Assembly: GCA_031286285.1 (NCBI GenBank)
Contig: JAITUN010000102.1
Coordinates: 1-32,908 of the forward strand
Length of the DNA stretch: 32,908 bases
Source: Bacteroidales bacterium
GTDB lineage: Bacteria; Bacteroidota; Bacteroidia; Bacteroidales; WCHB1-69
Direction of reading: 5' to 3'
Position numbers and translations under genes: made by a program
The notes under the pieces: generated by a model
What the model was told of the DNA's origin: nothing
Database searches by the model: none
Seen by the model: the letters and a program-made list of their open reading frames with translations, nothing else
In this document: positions 10,578 to 20,035 of the stretch, in pieces
How the letters are laid out: every line of letters starts with the position of its first letter
Position numbering within the stretch: the first letter of the stretch is position 1

Positions 10578-13382
10578 ATGGAATACAATTTTAGAGAAAT
10601 CGAAAAAAAATGGCAGAAATTCTGGCGCGAGAACAATGTGTATAAAACCGAGATAGATCACTCCAAACCAAAATATTATGTGCTTGATATGTTCCCCTAT
10701 CCTTCGGGCGCCGGACTGCATGTGGGACATCCGCTTGGCTATATCGCCTCCGACATTTATGCGCGTTACAAACGACAAAAGGGATTTAATGTGCTACACC
10801 CCATGGGTTACGATGCCTTTGGGTTGCCCGCCGAACAGTATGCCATCCAAACCGGACAACACCCCGCTATTACAACTACACAAAATATAGCACGTTATAG
10901 GGATCAGTTGGATAAAATTGGTTTTTCTTTCGACTGGAGCCGCGAAGTGCGTACCTGCGACCCCGAATATTATAAATGGACGCAATGGACTTTTATTCAA
11001 CTGTTTAATCATTATTACTGTCAGGATGCGCAACAAGCGCGTCCCATTTCCGAATTGAAGGAAGTGTTTGCTGCAGAAGGCACTGCGCGGATTCACCCTG
11101 CTGCCACCGAAGCACTCTCTTTCACTGCCGACGAATGGAACAGCAAAACCGAAGAGGAAAAACAGGTTACCTTGTTGAATTACCGATTGGCGTATTTAGC
11201 AGACACTTGGGTAAACTGGTGCCCCAAATTGGGTACTGTGCTTGCCAACGATGAAGTGGTAAACGGACTCTCCGTGCGCGGCGGCTTCCCCGTTGAACGC
11301 AAATTGATGAAACAGTGGATCTTGCGTGTTTCTGCTTACGCCGAACGCTTGTTGCAAGGACTCAACACCATAGACTGGAGCGACTCCCTGAAAGAGATCC
11401 AAAAAAACTGGATAGGAAAAAGCGAAGGTGCTGCCGTACAATTCCCCTTATGCCAAAAGCAGAAAGCAGAAAGCGATACTCACTACTCACTACTCACTAC
11501 TCACTACTCTATTAACATTTTCACCACCCGCCCCGACACCATCTTTGGCGTTACTTTTATGGTGCTGTGTCCTGAACATGAACTGATTGAAGAAATAACC
11601 ACTCCCGAACAAAAAAGAGAAATGGAGGAGTATGTGTTTAAGGCTAAAAATCGGACAGAAGTAGAGCGCGCCGGAGATGTAAAAAAGGTATCCGGAGTAT
11701 TTACAGGCGCTTACGCCGTAAATCCGTTTACCGAAGAGGAGATCCCTGTGTACGTCGCTGAATACGTGTTGGCGGGATACGGTACCGGTGCAATCATGGC
11801 TGTACCCGCACACGACAGCCGCGACTATGCTTTTGCTAAACACTTCGGATTGCCTATTAGAGAAGTAATTAGCGGCGGCGATATTTCCGAAGAGGCATAC
11901 GAAGCAAAAGAAGGAACCTGCATCAATTCCGGTTTTATTAACGAAATGAGCGCGAAAGAGGGGGCAAAAGCAGTTATTCAGAAAATTGAAGCGTTGAAAA
12001 TAGGATACGGAACAATTAATTATCGCTTACGAGATGCTATTTTTAGTCGCCAACGCTACTGGGGAGAGCCGTTTCCGGTTTATTTCAAAAACGGAATACC
12101 CTATATGTTAAGAGAAGAGGAGTTACCGCTGGTACTTCCCGAAGTAGATAAGTTTTTGCCCACAGAAACCGGTGAGCCTCCTTTGGCACGCGCTAAAAAT
12201 TGGCAAACCAAAGAGGGGTACAAGTTAGAATGTAGCACTATGCCCGGATTTGCCGGCTCAAGCGGGTACTATCTTCGTTATATGGATCCGCAGAATGATA
12301 AAGAGTACTTTTCAAAAAAGGCAAATGAATATTGGAAAAATGTGGATCTGTATGTAGGCGGTTCTGAACATGCTACCGGACATTTAATGTACTCCCGTTT
12401 TTGGAATAAGTTTTTGTATGATATCGGTTTAGTGTGTAAAGAGGAGCCGTTTCAAAAGTTAATCAACCAAGGAATGATACAAGGCCGGTCTAATTTCGTG
12501 TATCGCATTCAAAGCACAAACACATTTGTATCTTATGGATTAAAAGCGAATTACGAGGTTACCCCAATTCATGTGGATATTAATATGGTGCAGAATGACG
12601 TATTGGATATTGAGATTTTTAAGCAATGGTCGCCCGAATTTGCAACCGCTGAGTTTATTTTGGAAAATGGAAAATATATTTGTGGCTATGAGATAGAAAA
12701 AATGTCGAAATCGAAGTATAATGTACAAAATCCTGATGATTTGGTAGAAAAGTACGGCGCTGACACATTGAGAATGTATGAGATGTTTTTGGGACCGATA
12801 GAGTTGGCAAAACCTTGGGATACCAACGGCATTGAAGGGGTTTCAAGATTTATCCGTAAGTTTTGGCGGTTGTTTCACGATGCCAACAACCAATGGAATG
12901 TGAGTGATGCTGAACCGACGCCGGAAGAGTACAAGATTTTGCACCGCACTATCCAAAAAATTGAAAATGATAACGAGCGCTTTTCATTCAACACTGCCGT
13001 TAGCGCTTTTATGATTTGTGTGAACGAATTAGCCGACAATAAGTGTAACAAACGCAACATTTTAGAGCCGCTTACTATTGTACTTTCGGCTTACGCTCCC
13101 CACATTTGCGAAGAATTATGGAACTCATTGAGCAACGAAAACTCTGTGGTTTTTGCCAACTATCCGGTTTTTAACCCGAATTACTTAATAGAAAACACCT
13201 TTAACTACCCGATATCTTTTAATGGGAAAACCCGCTTCTTCAAAGAGTTTCCTATTGACAAACCGACAAAAGAGATTGAAACTGAAATCCTCTTGTTGGA
13301 AGAAACGAAAAAGTGGATGGAGGAAAAAACGGTAAAAAAGGTAATTGTAGTGCCGAGAAAAATTGTGAATATTGTGGTGTGA
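10578..13382 (+). CDS. leuS: Leucyl-tRNA synthetase
   Basis: The 934-residue class I synthetase that charges tRNA-Leu. The HIGH box appears as HVGH (48-51) within [13 protein letters not shown], and KMSKS is at 708-712 followed by [18 protein letters not shown]. The CP1 editing domain contains [15 protein letters not shown] (about 312-326) and [19 protein letters not shown]. The C-terminal anticodon-binding region includes [11 protein letters not shown]. The ATG at 10578 gives the standard [13 protein letters not shown] opening. Oddity: residues about 295-312 (THYSLLT-type repeats) are encoded by a 56-bp heptamer array just before the editing-domain strand, and are absent from the family pattern. 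The frame is intact, so the enzyme is presumably functional. Confidence 0.98.
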   Translation: MEYNFREIEKKWQKFWRENNVYKTEIDHSKPKYYVLDMFPYPSGAGLHVGHPLGYIASDIYARYKRQKGFNVLHPMGYDAFGLPAEQYAIQTGQHPAITTTQNIARYRDQLDKIGFSFDWSREVRTCDPEYYKWTQWTFIQLFNHYYCQDAQQARPISELKEVFAAEGTARIHPAATEALSFTADEWNSKTEEEKQVTLLNYRLAYLADTWVNWCPKLGTVLANDEVVNGLSVRGGFPVERKLMKQWILRVSAYAERLLQGLNTIDWSDSLKEIQKNWIGKSEGAAVQFPLCQKQKAESDTHYSLLTTHYSINIFTTRPDTIFGVTFMVLCPEHELIEEITTPEQKREMEEYVFKAKNRTEVERAGDVKKVSGVFTGAYAVNPFTEEEIPVYVAEYVLAGYGTGAIMAVPAHDSRDYAFAKHFGLPIREVISGGDISEEAYEAKEGTCINSGFINEMSAKEGAKAVIQKIEALKIGYGTINYRLRDAIFSRQRYWGEPFPVYFKNGIPYMLREEELPLVLPEVDKFLPTETGEPPLARAKNWQTKEGYKLECSTMPGFAGSSGYYLRYMDPQNDKEYFSKKANEYWKNVDLYVGGSEHATGHLMYSRFWNKFLYDIGLVCKEEPFQKLINQGMIQGRSNFVYRIQSTNTFVSYGLKANYEVTPIHVDINMVQNDVLDIEIFKQWSPEFATAEFILENGKYICGYEIEKMSKSKYNVQNPDDLVEKYGADTLRMYEMFLGPIELAKPWDTNGIEGVSRFIRKFWRLFHDANNQWNVSDAEPTPEEYKILHRTIQKIENDNERFSFNTAVSAFMICVNELADNKCNKRNILEPLTIVLSAYAPHICEELWNSLSNENSVVFANYPVFNPNYLIENTFNYPISFNGKTRFFKEFPIDKPTKEIETEILLLEETKKWMEEKTVKKVIVVPRKIVNIVV
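11459..11514. repeat. Tandem heptamer array inside leuS
   Basis: Eight consecutive seven-base units: GCAGAAA twice, GCGATAC, TCACTAC four times, TCTATTA. Because 7 and 3 share no factor, the array encodes a seven-residue protein repeat (THYSLLT). TCACTAC on + is the same unit as GAGTAGT on the opposite strand, found at 21849-21897. Confidence 0.85.
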
Positions 13383-13401
13383 GACGATAACAATTTAAAA
13401 C

Positions 13402-13545
13402 TCAATATAATATTTTCTCTTGATCAACCAAAATCCATATTGTTTTTATCAACTGCTCTTCTCCGTGAACAGGATATGGCAAAACATTTCTCAATAGATA
13501 TTTGACACCTTGATATTTTTTAGTCTTGAACAAATTTCGATTTGG
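13402..13545 (-). pseudogene. Possible remnant of an unidentified coding sequence
   Basis: On the minus strand one frame is open for about 48 codons, from just after a TGA inside the 3' end of the GT14 gene to a TGA at 13402-13404. It reads like real protein (for example YQGVKYLLRNVLPYPVHGEE, then IWILVDQEKILY) but has no start codon. It overlaps the last GT14 codons in a different register. It may be the end of a lost polysaccharide gene, or the displaced C-terminus of the GT14 gene after a frameshift. I do not recognise the family. Confidence 0.35.
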
Positions 13546-14389
13546 ATATCATGCACTTAAATAAAAAATCAATAATTTCTTTATCTTTTCGCAAATCAAA
13601 TTTTCTTGCAAAGAACGCTTTGGACTGCAAAATCACATCTTTATCTTCAATGGTCAAAATGATGGGATTTGGTATATTCTTTGTAAAATGAATCAACCGT
13701 AAATTATCGTCTGTTACCTGCTCAAAAAATGGAGAATGGGCAATAATTGTTTGAAAGAACATTTCGTCCGGAATTAAAGTATAGCGAAAATAACGTGTAT
13801 AAGCAGGATTTTGTTCAAGGAAATTTAGAACATATTCAATAAAGTTTCCGGAAAGTGTCCACCATTGTGAGCCAAAATACATGAGTTGATAATTATATGG
13901 TTTTCGTTTATAAAAAAAACGTTGAATTTTTGTAACACCATAATTGAGTGTCAGCAACCATTTATTCCGGTTTTCAAAAAAATAAAAACCTTTGTATCTT
14001 TTTTGAAAATAAGGTGAACAACGTGAACTCTCTGCACATAATATAAATTCTTTTCTTTGATTTTTTATAAGATAATTTTCAAAATCATGAATAGGTTTAA
14101 TCGGCAAATCACAACCGCTAAGCAAACAATAATAATCAAATTTATCTGCTTCAAAGGCTATTCTCAAAAGATTTAATTCAGCGTTTATCATTGAAAAGCT
14201 ACCCCAGGACACATTTAAACGCTCTTCAATAAAAATACATTTTTCCTCTAAAATATTTTGAAATTGAATAATATCCGTTTTTTTATCTAAATGCACAAAG
14301 ATCTGCTCTTTAGGTTTATTTAATACGGATATCAATTTATCAAGCATTTCAGGTTCGTGATGTGCAAGAATAAGATATGCTACTTTCAT
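13520..14389 (-). CDS. Glycosyltransferase family 14 (core-2/I-branching type)
   Basis: A 289-residue protein with the family-14 opening MKVAYLILAHHEPEMLDKLI followed by IFVHLDKKTD. The central part has SWGSFSMINAELNLLRIAF and YYCLLSGCDLPIKP, the conserved nucleotide-sugar region. FGSQWWTLSGNFIEYVL and the PDEMFFQTI acidic motif follow, the latter carrying the likely catalytic glutamate. Bacterial members add beta-linked N-acetylglucosamine or xylose to surface glycans; the acceptor is unknown. It is divergent from the rest of the polysaccharide cluster. The open frame beyond its stop at 13402-13545 raises the possibility that the C-terminus has been altered. Confidence 0.85.
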   Translation of the reverse strand: MKVAYLILAHHEPEMLDKLISVLNKPKEQIFVHLDKKTDIIQFQNILEEKCIFIEERLNVSWGSFSMINAELNLLRIAFEADKFDYYCLLSGCDLPIKPIHDFENYLIKNQRKEFILCAESSRCSPYFQKRYKGFYFFENRNKWLLTLNYGVTKIQRFFYKRKPYNYQLMYFGSQWWTLSGNFIEYVLNFLEQNPAYTRYFRYTLIPDEMFFQTIIAHSPFFEQVTDDNLRLIHFTKNIPNPIILTIEDKDVILQSKAFFARKFDLRKDKEIIDFLFKCMISKSKFVQD

Positions 14390-14544
14390 AAAAAAAAATA
14401 TAAAGTTTTTAATGTGTTAATTTGATAGAGCAAAAGAATATAATTATTTCAATTTTGAAACTAAGCAAAATATAATTACGAAAGATGTTTTTTGAATATA
14501 AATTTCTTCTTTATTTGCAGCGATTATTAAACTATTGTTATAGT

Positions 14545-15273
14545 ATGAAGCAAAAATATATTCACGATGAAATAACTCATAATATGAAGGACCCTAATAT
14601 TATCATACCTTTAGTTCTTCATTATGTTAAACCTAAAAGTGTTGTGGATTTTGGATGTGGAATAGGTACCTGGTTAAACGCATTTAAAAATAATGGAATT
14701 AGTGAAATTTTAGGTATAGATGGAGAATGGTGTAAAAAAGATTTACTATTCAAATATATCCAAAAATCAGAATTTAAGTGTGTGAATTTAGAAAACCCGA
14801 TTTATTTGGAAAAAACGTATGACTTGGTGGTCTCATTAGAAGTTGCAGAACACTTATCGGAAACAAGTGCGGATATATTTGTCCAATCATTAACGAATGC
14901 CGGTAAGGTTATTCTATTTTCTGCTGCTTTTCCGGGACAAGGAGGACAAAATCATATCAATGAACAATGGCCATCTTATTGGGCAAGTAAATTTCAAAAA
15001 TATGGTTATTATTTTCATGATATAATCAGAGGAAAAATTTGGAATAATCAAGATGTAAGTTTATGGTACAAGCAAAATATATTTTTAGTAATTCACGAAA
15101 GTGTTGATTTTAATTATCCTAATGATAATTTATTACCCCTGGATTACAATGTTATACATCTTGATTACTATAAAAAAGTAATAGATGGGGAAAAAGGAAT
15201 CTTCCTTTATTTTAAATTGGCTCTAAAATCTACATATTACAAGTTGGCAAGATTTTTCGGCAAAAAACCTTGA
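14545..15273 (+). CDS. Class I SAM-dependent methyltransferase
   Basis: A 242-residue protein with SAM-binding motif I VVDFGCGIGTWLNAF (about residues 33-47), an acidic motif II ending in GIDGEW, and YDLVVSLEVAEHLSE (about 93-107) typical of the Methyltransf_11/23 group. I chose ATG 14545 (MKQKYIHDEITHN) because it begins like related small methyltransferases; ATG 14485 would add twenty mostly hydrophobic residues. It opens the polysaccharide gene run on the + strand, so it probably methylates a sugar or a lipid-linked intermediate. The substrate is unknown. Confidence 0.8.
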   Translation: MKQKYIHDEITHNMKDPNIIIPLVLHYVKPKSVVDFGCGIGTWLNAFKNNGISEILGIDGEWCKKDLLFKYIQKSEFKCVNLENPIYLEKTYDLVVSLEVAEHLSETSADIFVQSLTNAGKVILFSAAFPGQGGQNHINEQWPSYWASKFQKYGYYFHDIIRGKIWNNQDVSLWYKQNIFLVIHESVDFNYPNDNLLPLDYNVIHLDYYKKVIDGEKGIFLYFKLALKSTYYKLARFFGKKP

Positions 15274-15493
15274 TTAAGCACAGTACTTAAAAGATGAAAG
15301 AGTGATTTTGGTAACAGTTTTTTGTAAAAAAACGTTTAATACGTATAATGACACGGCGTTTTTTGGGCAAAAATAGTAATAATTGGTTATGAAAAGGGAT
15401 AAAAAATGTGGTGTTAAAAATAAAAAGCTATTTTTCTAAAATAAATGTAGTTTCGCGGTCAAAAAGTAATAAACAATAGCGCATACTAATAAA

Positions 15494-16219
15494 ATGATAT
15501 TTAATGTAAAAAAATACAAACCATTGGACGATACTCTACGAAAAGGGTGGACGATACAACAATTAAAAAATATACCAGCAGGGCTAAAAATTTTAGATGC
15601 AGGTGCAGGTGAATGTTTTTATAAACAGTATTGTACACATTTGAATTATGTTGCCCAAGATTTTTGTCAATACGATGGTTTTGGTGACGGTAGTGGCATA
15701 CAACAAGAGCAGCAACGTAATAATTCACAAATAGACATTGTATCGGATATTACTCATATCCCTGTACCCAATGACAGTTTTGATGTTGTTCTTTGCACAG
15801 AAGTTTTGGAACATGTCCCTGACCCTGTTTCGGCAATTAAAGAATTTGACAGAATTCTACGAAAAGACGGAATTATGATATTGACAACCCCTTTCTCAAG
15901 TTATACCCACCAGGCGCCGTATCATTTTTATTCAGGTCTTAACAGGTATTTTTATCAACATTGGTTCTCGGAAAATTATGATATTGAAATATTACAGTCA
16001 TCAGGTAATTGGTTTGAATTAGTTGCGTTTGAAATAAATATTTTGCGTGGAGTGATTGAGAAATACACAACAAAAAAAATGAATCTATGGGACAGATTTA
16101 TTAAAGGATTATTAACCATGCGTTTAAAACATTATTCTCGAATTTCAAAAAACGCTGATGAGCTAGGTTGTTTAGGATATTTTGTAGTAGCCAAAAAAAT
16201 TAAAAACAGGATTTATTAA
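15494..16219 (+). CDS. Class I SAM-dependent methyltransferase
   Basis: A 241-residue protein with motif I LKILDAGAGECFYKQY (from residue 31) and the Methyltransf_11 core, including VPNDSFDVVLCTEVLEHVPD and ILRKDGIMILTTPFSS. After it comes the aromatic-rich segment HQAPYHFYSGLNRYFYQHWF, often seen in methyltransferases of glycan clusters. The gene is separated from the previous methyltransferase by 220 bp with no coding evidence, and followed after 19 bp by the epimerase gene, so it probably begins the operon that runs to 21256. Target not known. Confidence 0.87.
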   Translation: MIFNVKKYKPLDDTLRKGWTIQQLKNIPAGLKILDAGAGECFYKQYCTHLNYVAQDFCQYDGFGDGSGIQQEQQRNNSQIDIVSDITHIPVPNDSFDVVLCTEVLEHVPDPVSAIKEFDRILRKDGIMILTTPFSSYTHQAPYHFYSGLNRYFYQHWFSENYDIEILQSSGNWFELVAFEINILRGVIEKYTTKKMNLWDRFIKGLLTMRLKHYSRISKNADELGCLGYFVVAKKIKNRIY

Positions 16220-16238
16220 TAACAGTTGGGTATTAAAG

Positions 16239-17234
16239 ATGAAAATATTATTAACAGGAATTGCAGGTTTTATTGGATTTCATGTTGCTCGAAAATTATT
16301 AGAAAATAATTATGAAGTCATTGGTATTGATAATATTAATGATTATTATGACGTATCTTTAAAAGAGAATCGTTTAAAAGAATTAGGAATTGAAACTATA
16401 ACAGAATTTACCACAACAAGTACAAAATATCCTTCTTTACGTTTTGCTAAAATAGATATTCGGAATACAGAAAAACTAAAATTGATTTTTGAAACGGAAA
16501 AACCGGACTATGTTTGTCATTTGGCTGCTCAACCGGGAGTGCGTTACAGTTTACAAAATCCTCACGCTTATATTGACAATAATGTTATGGGATTCCTTAA
16601 TATACTCGAATGTTGTCGCCAATTTTCTATTAAACATTTGCTGTTTGCCAGTAGTAGCAGCATTTACGGATTGAACTCCCAAATTCCTTTTTCGACCAAC
16701 CAAATGACTGATCAACCGGCAAGTTTGTATGCCGCCACAAAAAAAAGCAATGAACTTATGGCTTACACATACAGTCATATTTATGGTTTAAAAACAACAG
16801 GATTGCGCTTTTTTACCGTATATGGTCCGTGGGGAAGACCTGATATGGCACCCATGCTATTTGTTAAGGCTATCTTGGAAGGAAAACCTATTAAAGTTTT
16901 TAACTTTGGAAATATGCAACGCGATTTTACCTACGTGGATGATATTGCCGAAGGTGTAGTAAGAATGTTGCGACACAAACCAACAACAGATCCGCCTTAC
17001 CAAGTTCTAAATATTGGCAATGGAAAACCTGTTTCATTAGAAGATTTTATTATAGAAATAGAAAATGCGTTATACAAAAAAGCTGTTAAAGAATTGTTGC
17101 CCATGCAAGATGGCGATGTGGTAGCTACTTGGGCAGATACATCAGAAATAGAACAACTTACAGGGCTTGTGGAGCGTACTGATTTACATGAAGGAATTGA
17201 AGAATTTATTAGATGGTATAAAGAGTATTACTAA
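16239..17234 (+). CDS. NAD-dependent epimerase, UDP-glucuronate 4-epimerase-like
   Basis: A 331-residue extended short-chain dehydrogenase. The Rossmann motif GIAGFIGFH (7-15) binds NAD. The catalytic set is visible as SSSSIYG (Ser/Thr) and YAATKK (Tyr and Lys of the YxxxK motif). Segments typical of the CapI/LpsL group are NDYYDVSLKENRLKELG, LRFFTVYGPWGRPDMAPMLF and RDFTYVDDIAEGVVR. That group converts UDP-glucuronate to UDP-galacturonate, supplying an acidic sugar for capsule or lipopolysaccharide. The assignment to this substrate comes from similarity to the subgroup; other UDP-sugars cannot be excluded. Confidence 0.88.
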   Translation: MKILLTGIAGFIGFHVARKLLENNYEVIGIDNINDYYDVSLKENRLKELGIETITEFTTTSTKYPSLRFAKIDIRNTEKLKLIFETEKPDYVCHLAAQPGVRYSLQNPHAYIDNNVMGFLNILECCRQFSIKHLLFASSSSIYGLNSQIPFSTNQMTDQPASLYAATKKSNELMAYTYSHIYGLKTTGLRFFTVYGPWGRPDMAPMLFVKAILEGKPIKVFNFGNMQRDFTYVDDIAEGVVRMLRHKPTTDPPYQVLNIGNGKPVSLEDFIIEIENALYKKAVKELLPMQDGDVVATWADTSEIEQLTGLVERTDLHEGIEEFIRWYKEYY

Positions 17235-17324
17235 AAAAAGATTTAGCCAATTTTACCCTTTAAATTAATATAATTTCATCAGGTAAAATATAAAGATGAA
17301 TGAAAATATTAAAATTAAACAAAT

Positions 17325-18095
17325 ATGAAAATTAAAGCCTTGACTAGAAAAATAGATACTGTTTATAAACTTATGACAGGAGAATTTTCAGTAGATAAAA
17401 ACAATAAAATAGTTGAAAAAGATATGGACAAAGAGTTTGCCCCTTTATACAATCTTTGTCATCCATATACAATGACTTCTGTAAGAGCAATGTACGCCTT
17501 ATATGAGGCAGTAAAATATGTGATAAAATACAAAATTGAAGGCGACTTTATAGAATGTGGGGTTTGGAAAGGAGGCAGTGCAATGCTTATGGCTGCAACA
17601 TTGGATTCATTAAAATGTTACGATAGAAAAATTTATTTGTATGACACTTTTGAAGGTATGAGCGAACCATCCGATGCTGATGAAAATATTAATGGCGAAA
17701 AAGCAATGAAAAAATATAGTCGCTTAAAAATCAATGAAAAAACAAATTTATGGTGCTTCTCCCCTTTGGAAGAAGTAAAACAAAATTTTGAACAAATTAA
17801 TTATCCTAAAGAAAATATTGTTTTTGTGAAAGGAAAAGTGGAAGATACTATTGTCGGTTTCCCTCATAAAGCTATTAGTATTTTACGCTTAGACACTGAT
17901 TGGTATGAATCTACTTACCATGAACTGATACACTTATATCCGTGTTTGGTATCTAATGGAATACTTATTATAGACGACTATGGCGCCTGGAAAGGGGCTG
18001 CTTCTGCAGTAGATCAATATTTCAAAGAACAAAATTTGTCGTTGTTTTTGCATCGTATAGATGAAAGTCCACGGTTAGCAGTAAAAGTTATTTAA
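17325..18095 (+). CDS. TylF/MycF-family O-methyltransferase
   Basis: A 256-residue protein of the macrocin O-methyltransferase family. Visible signatures are GDFIECGVWKGGSAMLM (about 73-89), IYLYDTFEGMSEP (about 106), the metal-binding LRLDTDWYEST region and ILIIDDYGAWKGAASAVDQYF near the C-terminus. The two aspartate-rich motifs supply the Mg2+ ligands in the family. These enzymes methylate hydroxyls on sugars; in polysaccharide clusters they are thought to modify glycan residues, which fits this position. It starts 90 bp after the epimerase gene. Confidence 0.88.
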   Translation: MKIKALTRKIDTVYKLMTGEFSVDKNNKIVEKDMDKEFAPLYNLCHPYTMTSVRAMYALYEAVKYVIKYKIEGDFIECGVWKGGSAMLMAATLDSLKCYDRKIYLYDTFEGMSEPSDADENINGEKAMKKYSRLKINEKTNLWCFSPLEEVKQNFEQINYPKENIVFVKGKVEDTIVGFPHKAISILRLDTDWYESTYHELIHLYPCLVSNGILIIDDYGAWKGAASAVDQYFKEQNLSLFLHRIDESPRLAVKVI

Positions 18096-18127
18096 ATTAT
18101 TAGAAAAAGAAAATTATATCCATAAAT

Positions 18128-18928
18128 ATGAATATGGAAAAACTTATTAGAAAAATAATTCCTGCACAAGTCTTAAAGCAATTTAGGCTACTGCTTCAAT
18201 TGCCTACTCTAATATTGCACAGAGGCGCTACTTATCAATGTCCAATCTGTGGGTACAAAAGTAAAAACTGGTATGTGATAGGAAGGGATTCAAATGTTTA
18301 TCAGAAGTGGCAAGTCATTAGCGGCGGGGAGAGAAAAGCAGGATGCTATAAATGTCATTCAACAGATAAAGAGAGGTTATTGTATATATACCTGCAAGAT
18401 TTTCTTAAACAAAATGTGACAACCCATTATCAAATACTTCATTTTGCGCCGGAAAGAGGTATTTATGAATTTTTATCAAAATTATCTAATGTGGAATATA
18501 TTACAGCTGATTTATATTCTGAAGGATTCCAATATTTTGCAAAAAAAATAAAGCCCATAGATATTCTCAATATCCCCTTCGATAATGATTTTGTGGATTT
18601 AATTATTTGTAACCATGTGCTGGAACATATTCCGGATGACAGATTGGCTATGAATGAACTGTATAGAGTACTAAAACCGGGCGGACATGCTATTTTACAG
18701 GTTCCTATTTCGCCAATTTTAGAAAAGACAATAGAGGACTCCTCAATTACCGGGGAAGAAGAACGTACTGAAGCATTTGGGCAATCTGACCATGTGAGAA
18801 TTTACGGTCAAGATTATTTTGAAAGATTAAAGTCGGTGGGTTTCAAGGTTATGAAAATAAACAGTTTTGAGAATAAAGAATTTTTCGGACTAAATCCGAA
18901 AGAATCTATTCTTTTAGCTACCAAGTAA
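18128..18928 (+). CDS. SAM-dependent methyltransferase with N-terminal zinc ribbon
   Basis: A 266-residue protein in two parts. The N-terminal 80 residues carry two paired-cysteine motifs, CPICG (C38, C41) and CYKC (C73, C76), likely one zinc ribbon. The rest is a class I methyltransferase with an unusual motif I (HFAPERGIYEFLS in place of DxGxGxG), followed by IICNHVLEHIPDD and YRVLKPGGHAILQVP. It has the same strand and close spacing as its neighbours (32 bp before, 12 bp after). Its role is unknown; modification of a glycan precursor is inferred from the cluster. Confidence 0.82.
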   Translation: MNMEKLIRKIIPAQVLKQFRLLLQLPTLILHRGATYQCPICGYKSKNWYVIGRDSNVYQKWQVISGGERKAGCYKCHSTDKERLLYIYLQDFLKQNVTTHYQILHFAPERGIYEFLSKLSNVEYITADLYSEGFQYFAKKIKPIDILNIPFDNDFVDLIICNHVLEHIPDDRLAMNELYRVLKPGGHAILQVPISPILEKTIEDSSITGEEERTEAFGQSDHVRIYGQDYFERLKSVGFKVMKINSFENKEFFGLNPKESILLATK

Positions 18929-18940
18929 AAAGATTTTTAT

Positions 18941-20029
18941 ATGAATAACAAAAAAAATATAGGTTTTTTTACAGTCGGTTCACTAAATTATAGTGGCGCA
19001 GCATTGCAAGCATTTAAAGTTGCAAGTGGGTTGGAACGGTATAATGTTATTTTTTTTAGTAAAGATCCAAGCGCTTCTAAAATTCTCAGTAAATCTATTT
19101 TTTTTAGAGGACACCAAGTTGTTATTCTTCCACAATTATTACCGTGTAGATTTATTATTATTGCCTATTTTATTCTAAAATTTAGAATTCGTGTTTGCCA
19201 TTTTCATGGTTTTAGTATTAGAAATATGGCGCCTTGTTTATTATTGGGATGTCGTTTAATTCTCAAAACAACACTTTTGGACGAAGATGATTTTGAGACC
19301 CAATTAGGAAGTAAAAAAAAATATTTACTACGATTCATGTTATCCAAAATAAGCTACAATGTAGTATTAACAAAACATCTTCAAGAGATTAACCAACGGT
19401 ATATTTCTCCTGAAAAAGTGAAAGTAATTCACAACGGAATAATAGCCCAGAAACTGCCTGATACAAAAACAGATAATATTTTTTGCTACGCAGGACTTGT
19501 TTGCCCACGAAAACGAACCTATAATACTATTCAATATTTTGCAGATAATTATGCCTATTTACCTGGTGCAATATTGTATATTATTGGTCCCGATAGTACA
19601 TCTTACAACTTGTCGGAATTTTCACAAGATTATTATGATTCATGTATTGATTTGATAAACCGTAATCATATTCAATCACAAGTAATTTTTACAGGAAATA
19701 TTCCCTTTGAAGAGGTGCTTGATATTTACAGAAAAGCCAAAGTCTTTATATTTCTTTCTTTGAAAGAAGGCTTACCAAATTCTGTGTTAGAAGCAATGTC
19801 ATTTAATTGTGTCCCCATAATTTCCCCTATGGATGGAGCGGCAGAGGAGATGATTGAAGATGGAGTTGAAGGATTTATTCTTGAGGATGAAAAAAGAGTG
19901 ATTCCGATAGAAGCAATTAACAGTATCCTTCAATCCGAAAAAGCATACCATAAAGTAAATTCATGTTTTTCTATTCAAAATACGGTTGCACAACTTTCGG
20001 AATTATATGATAATCTTATCAAAAAATAA
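18941..20029 (+). CDS. Glycosyltransferase, GT4-like
   Basis: A 362-residue GT-B fold enzyme. The N-terminal domain has SLNYSGAALQAFKVASGLE in place of the usual glycine-rich loop. The C-terminal Rossmann domain begins near VKVIHNGI, continues with FCYAGLVCPRKRTYNTIQYF, and carries the E-x7-E motif of family 4 in KEGLPNSVLEAMSFNCVPII. The end GVEGFILED is also typical. It is predicted to be cytoplasmic or membrane-peripheral, transferring a sugar from a nucleotide donor to a growing glycan. It is 6 bp ahead of the next glycosyltransferase. Confidence 0.87.
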   Translation: MNNKKNIGFFTVGSLNYSGAALQAFKVASGLERYNVIFFSKDPSASKILSKSIFFRGHQVVILPQLLPCRFIIIAYFILKFRIRVCHFHGFSIRNMAPCLLLGCRLILKTTLLDEDDFETQLGSKKKYLLRFMLSKISYNVVLTKHLQEINQRYISPEKVKVIHNGIIAQKLPDTKTDNIFCYAGLVCPRKRTYNTIQYFADNYAYLPGAILYIIGPDSTSYNLSEFSQDYYDSCIDLINRNHIQSQVIFTGNIPFEEVLDIYRKAKVFIFLSLKEGLPNSVLEAMSFNCVPIISPMDGAAEEMIEDGVEGFILEDEKRVIPIEAINSILQSEKAYHKVNSCFSIQNTVAQLSELYDNLIKK

Positions 20030-20035
20030 TTCATA

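Noticed and set aside
10419-10778. 119-codon open frame on the minus strand overlapping the leuS start
   Set aside because: It lies mostly antisense to leuS and its promoter region, with no recognisable domain; a shadow of leuS.
11459-11514. Heptamer array considered as a CRISPR
   Set aside because: Units are seven bases, contiguous and without spacers; no cas genes are present.
15274-15493. 220-bp gap between the first two methyltransferases, with TAGTTTCG at 15448-15455 and a minus-strand TATTTTTG at 15368-15375
   Set aside because: Both boxes resemble -7 elements but neither has a -33 box at proper distance, and no coding remnant is visible, so no promoter is called.
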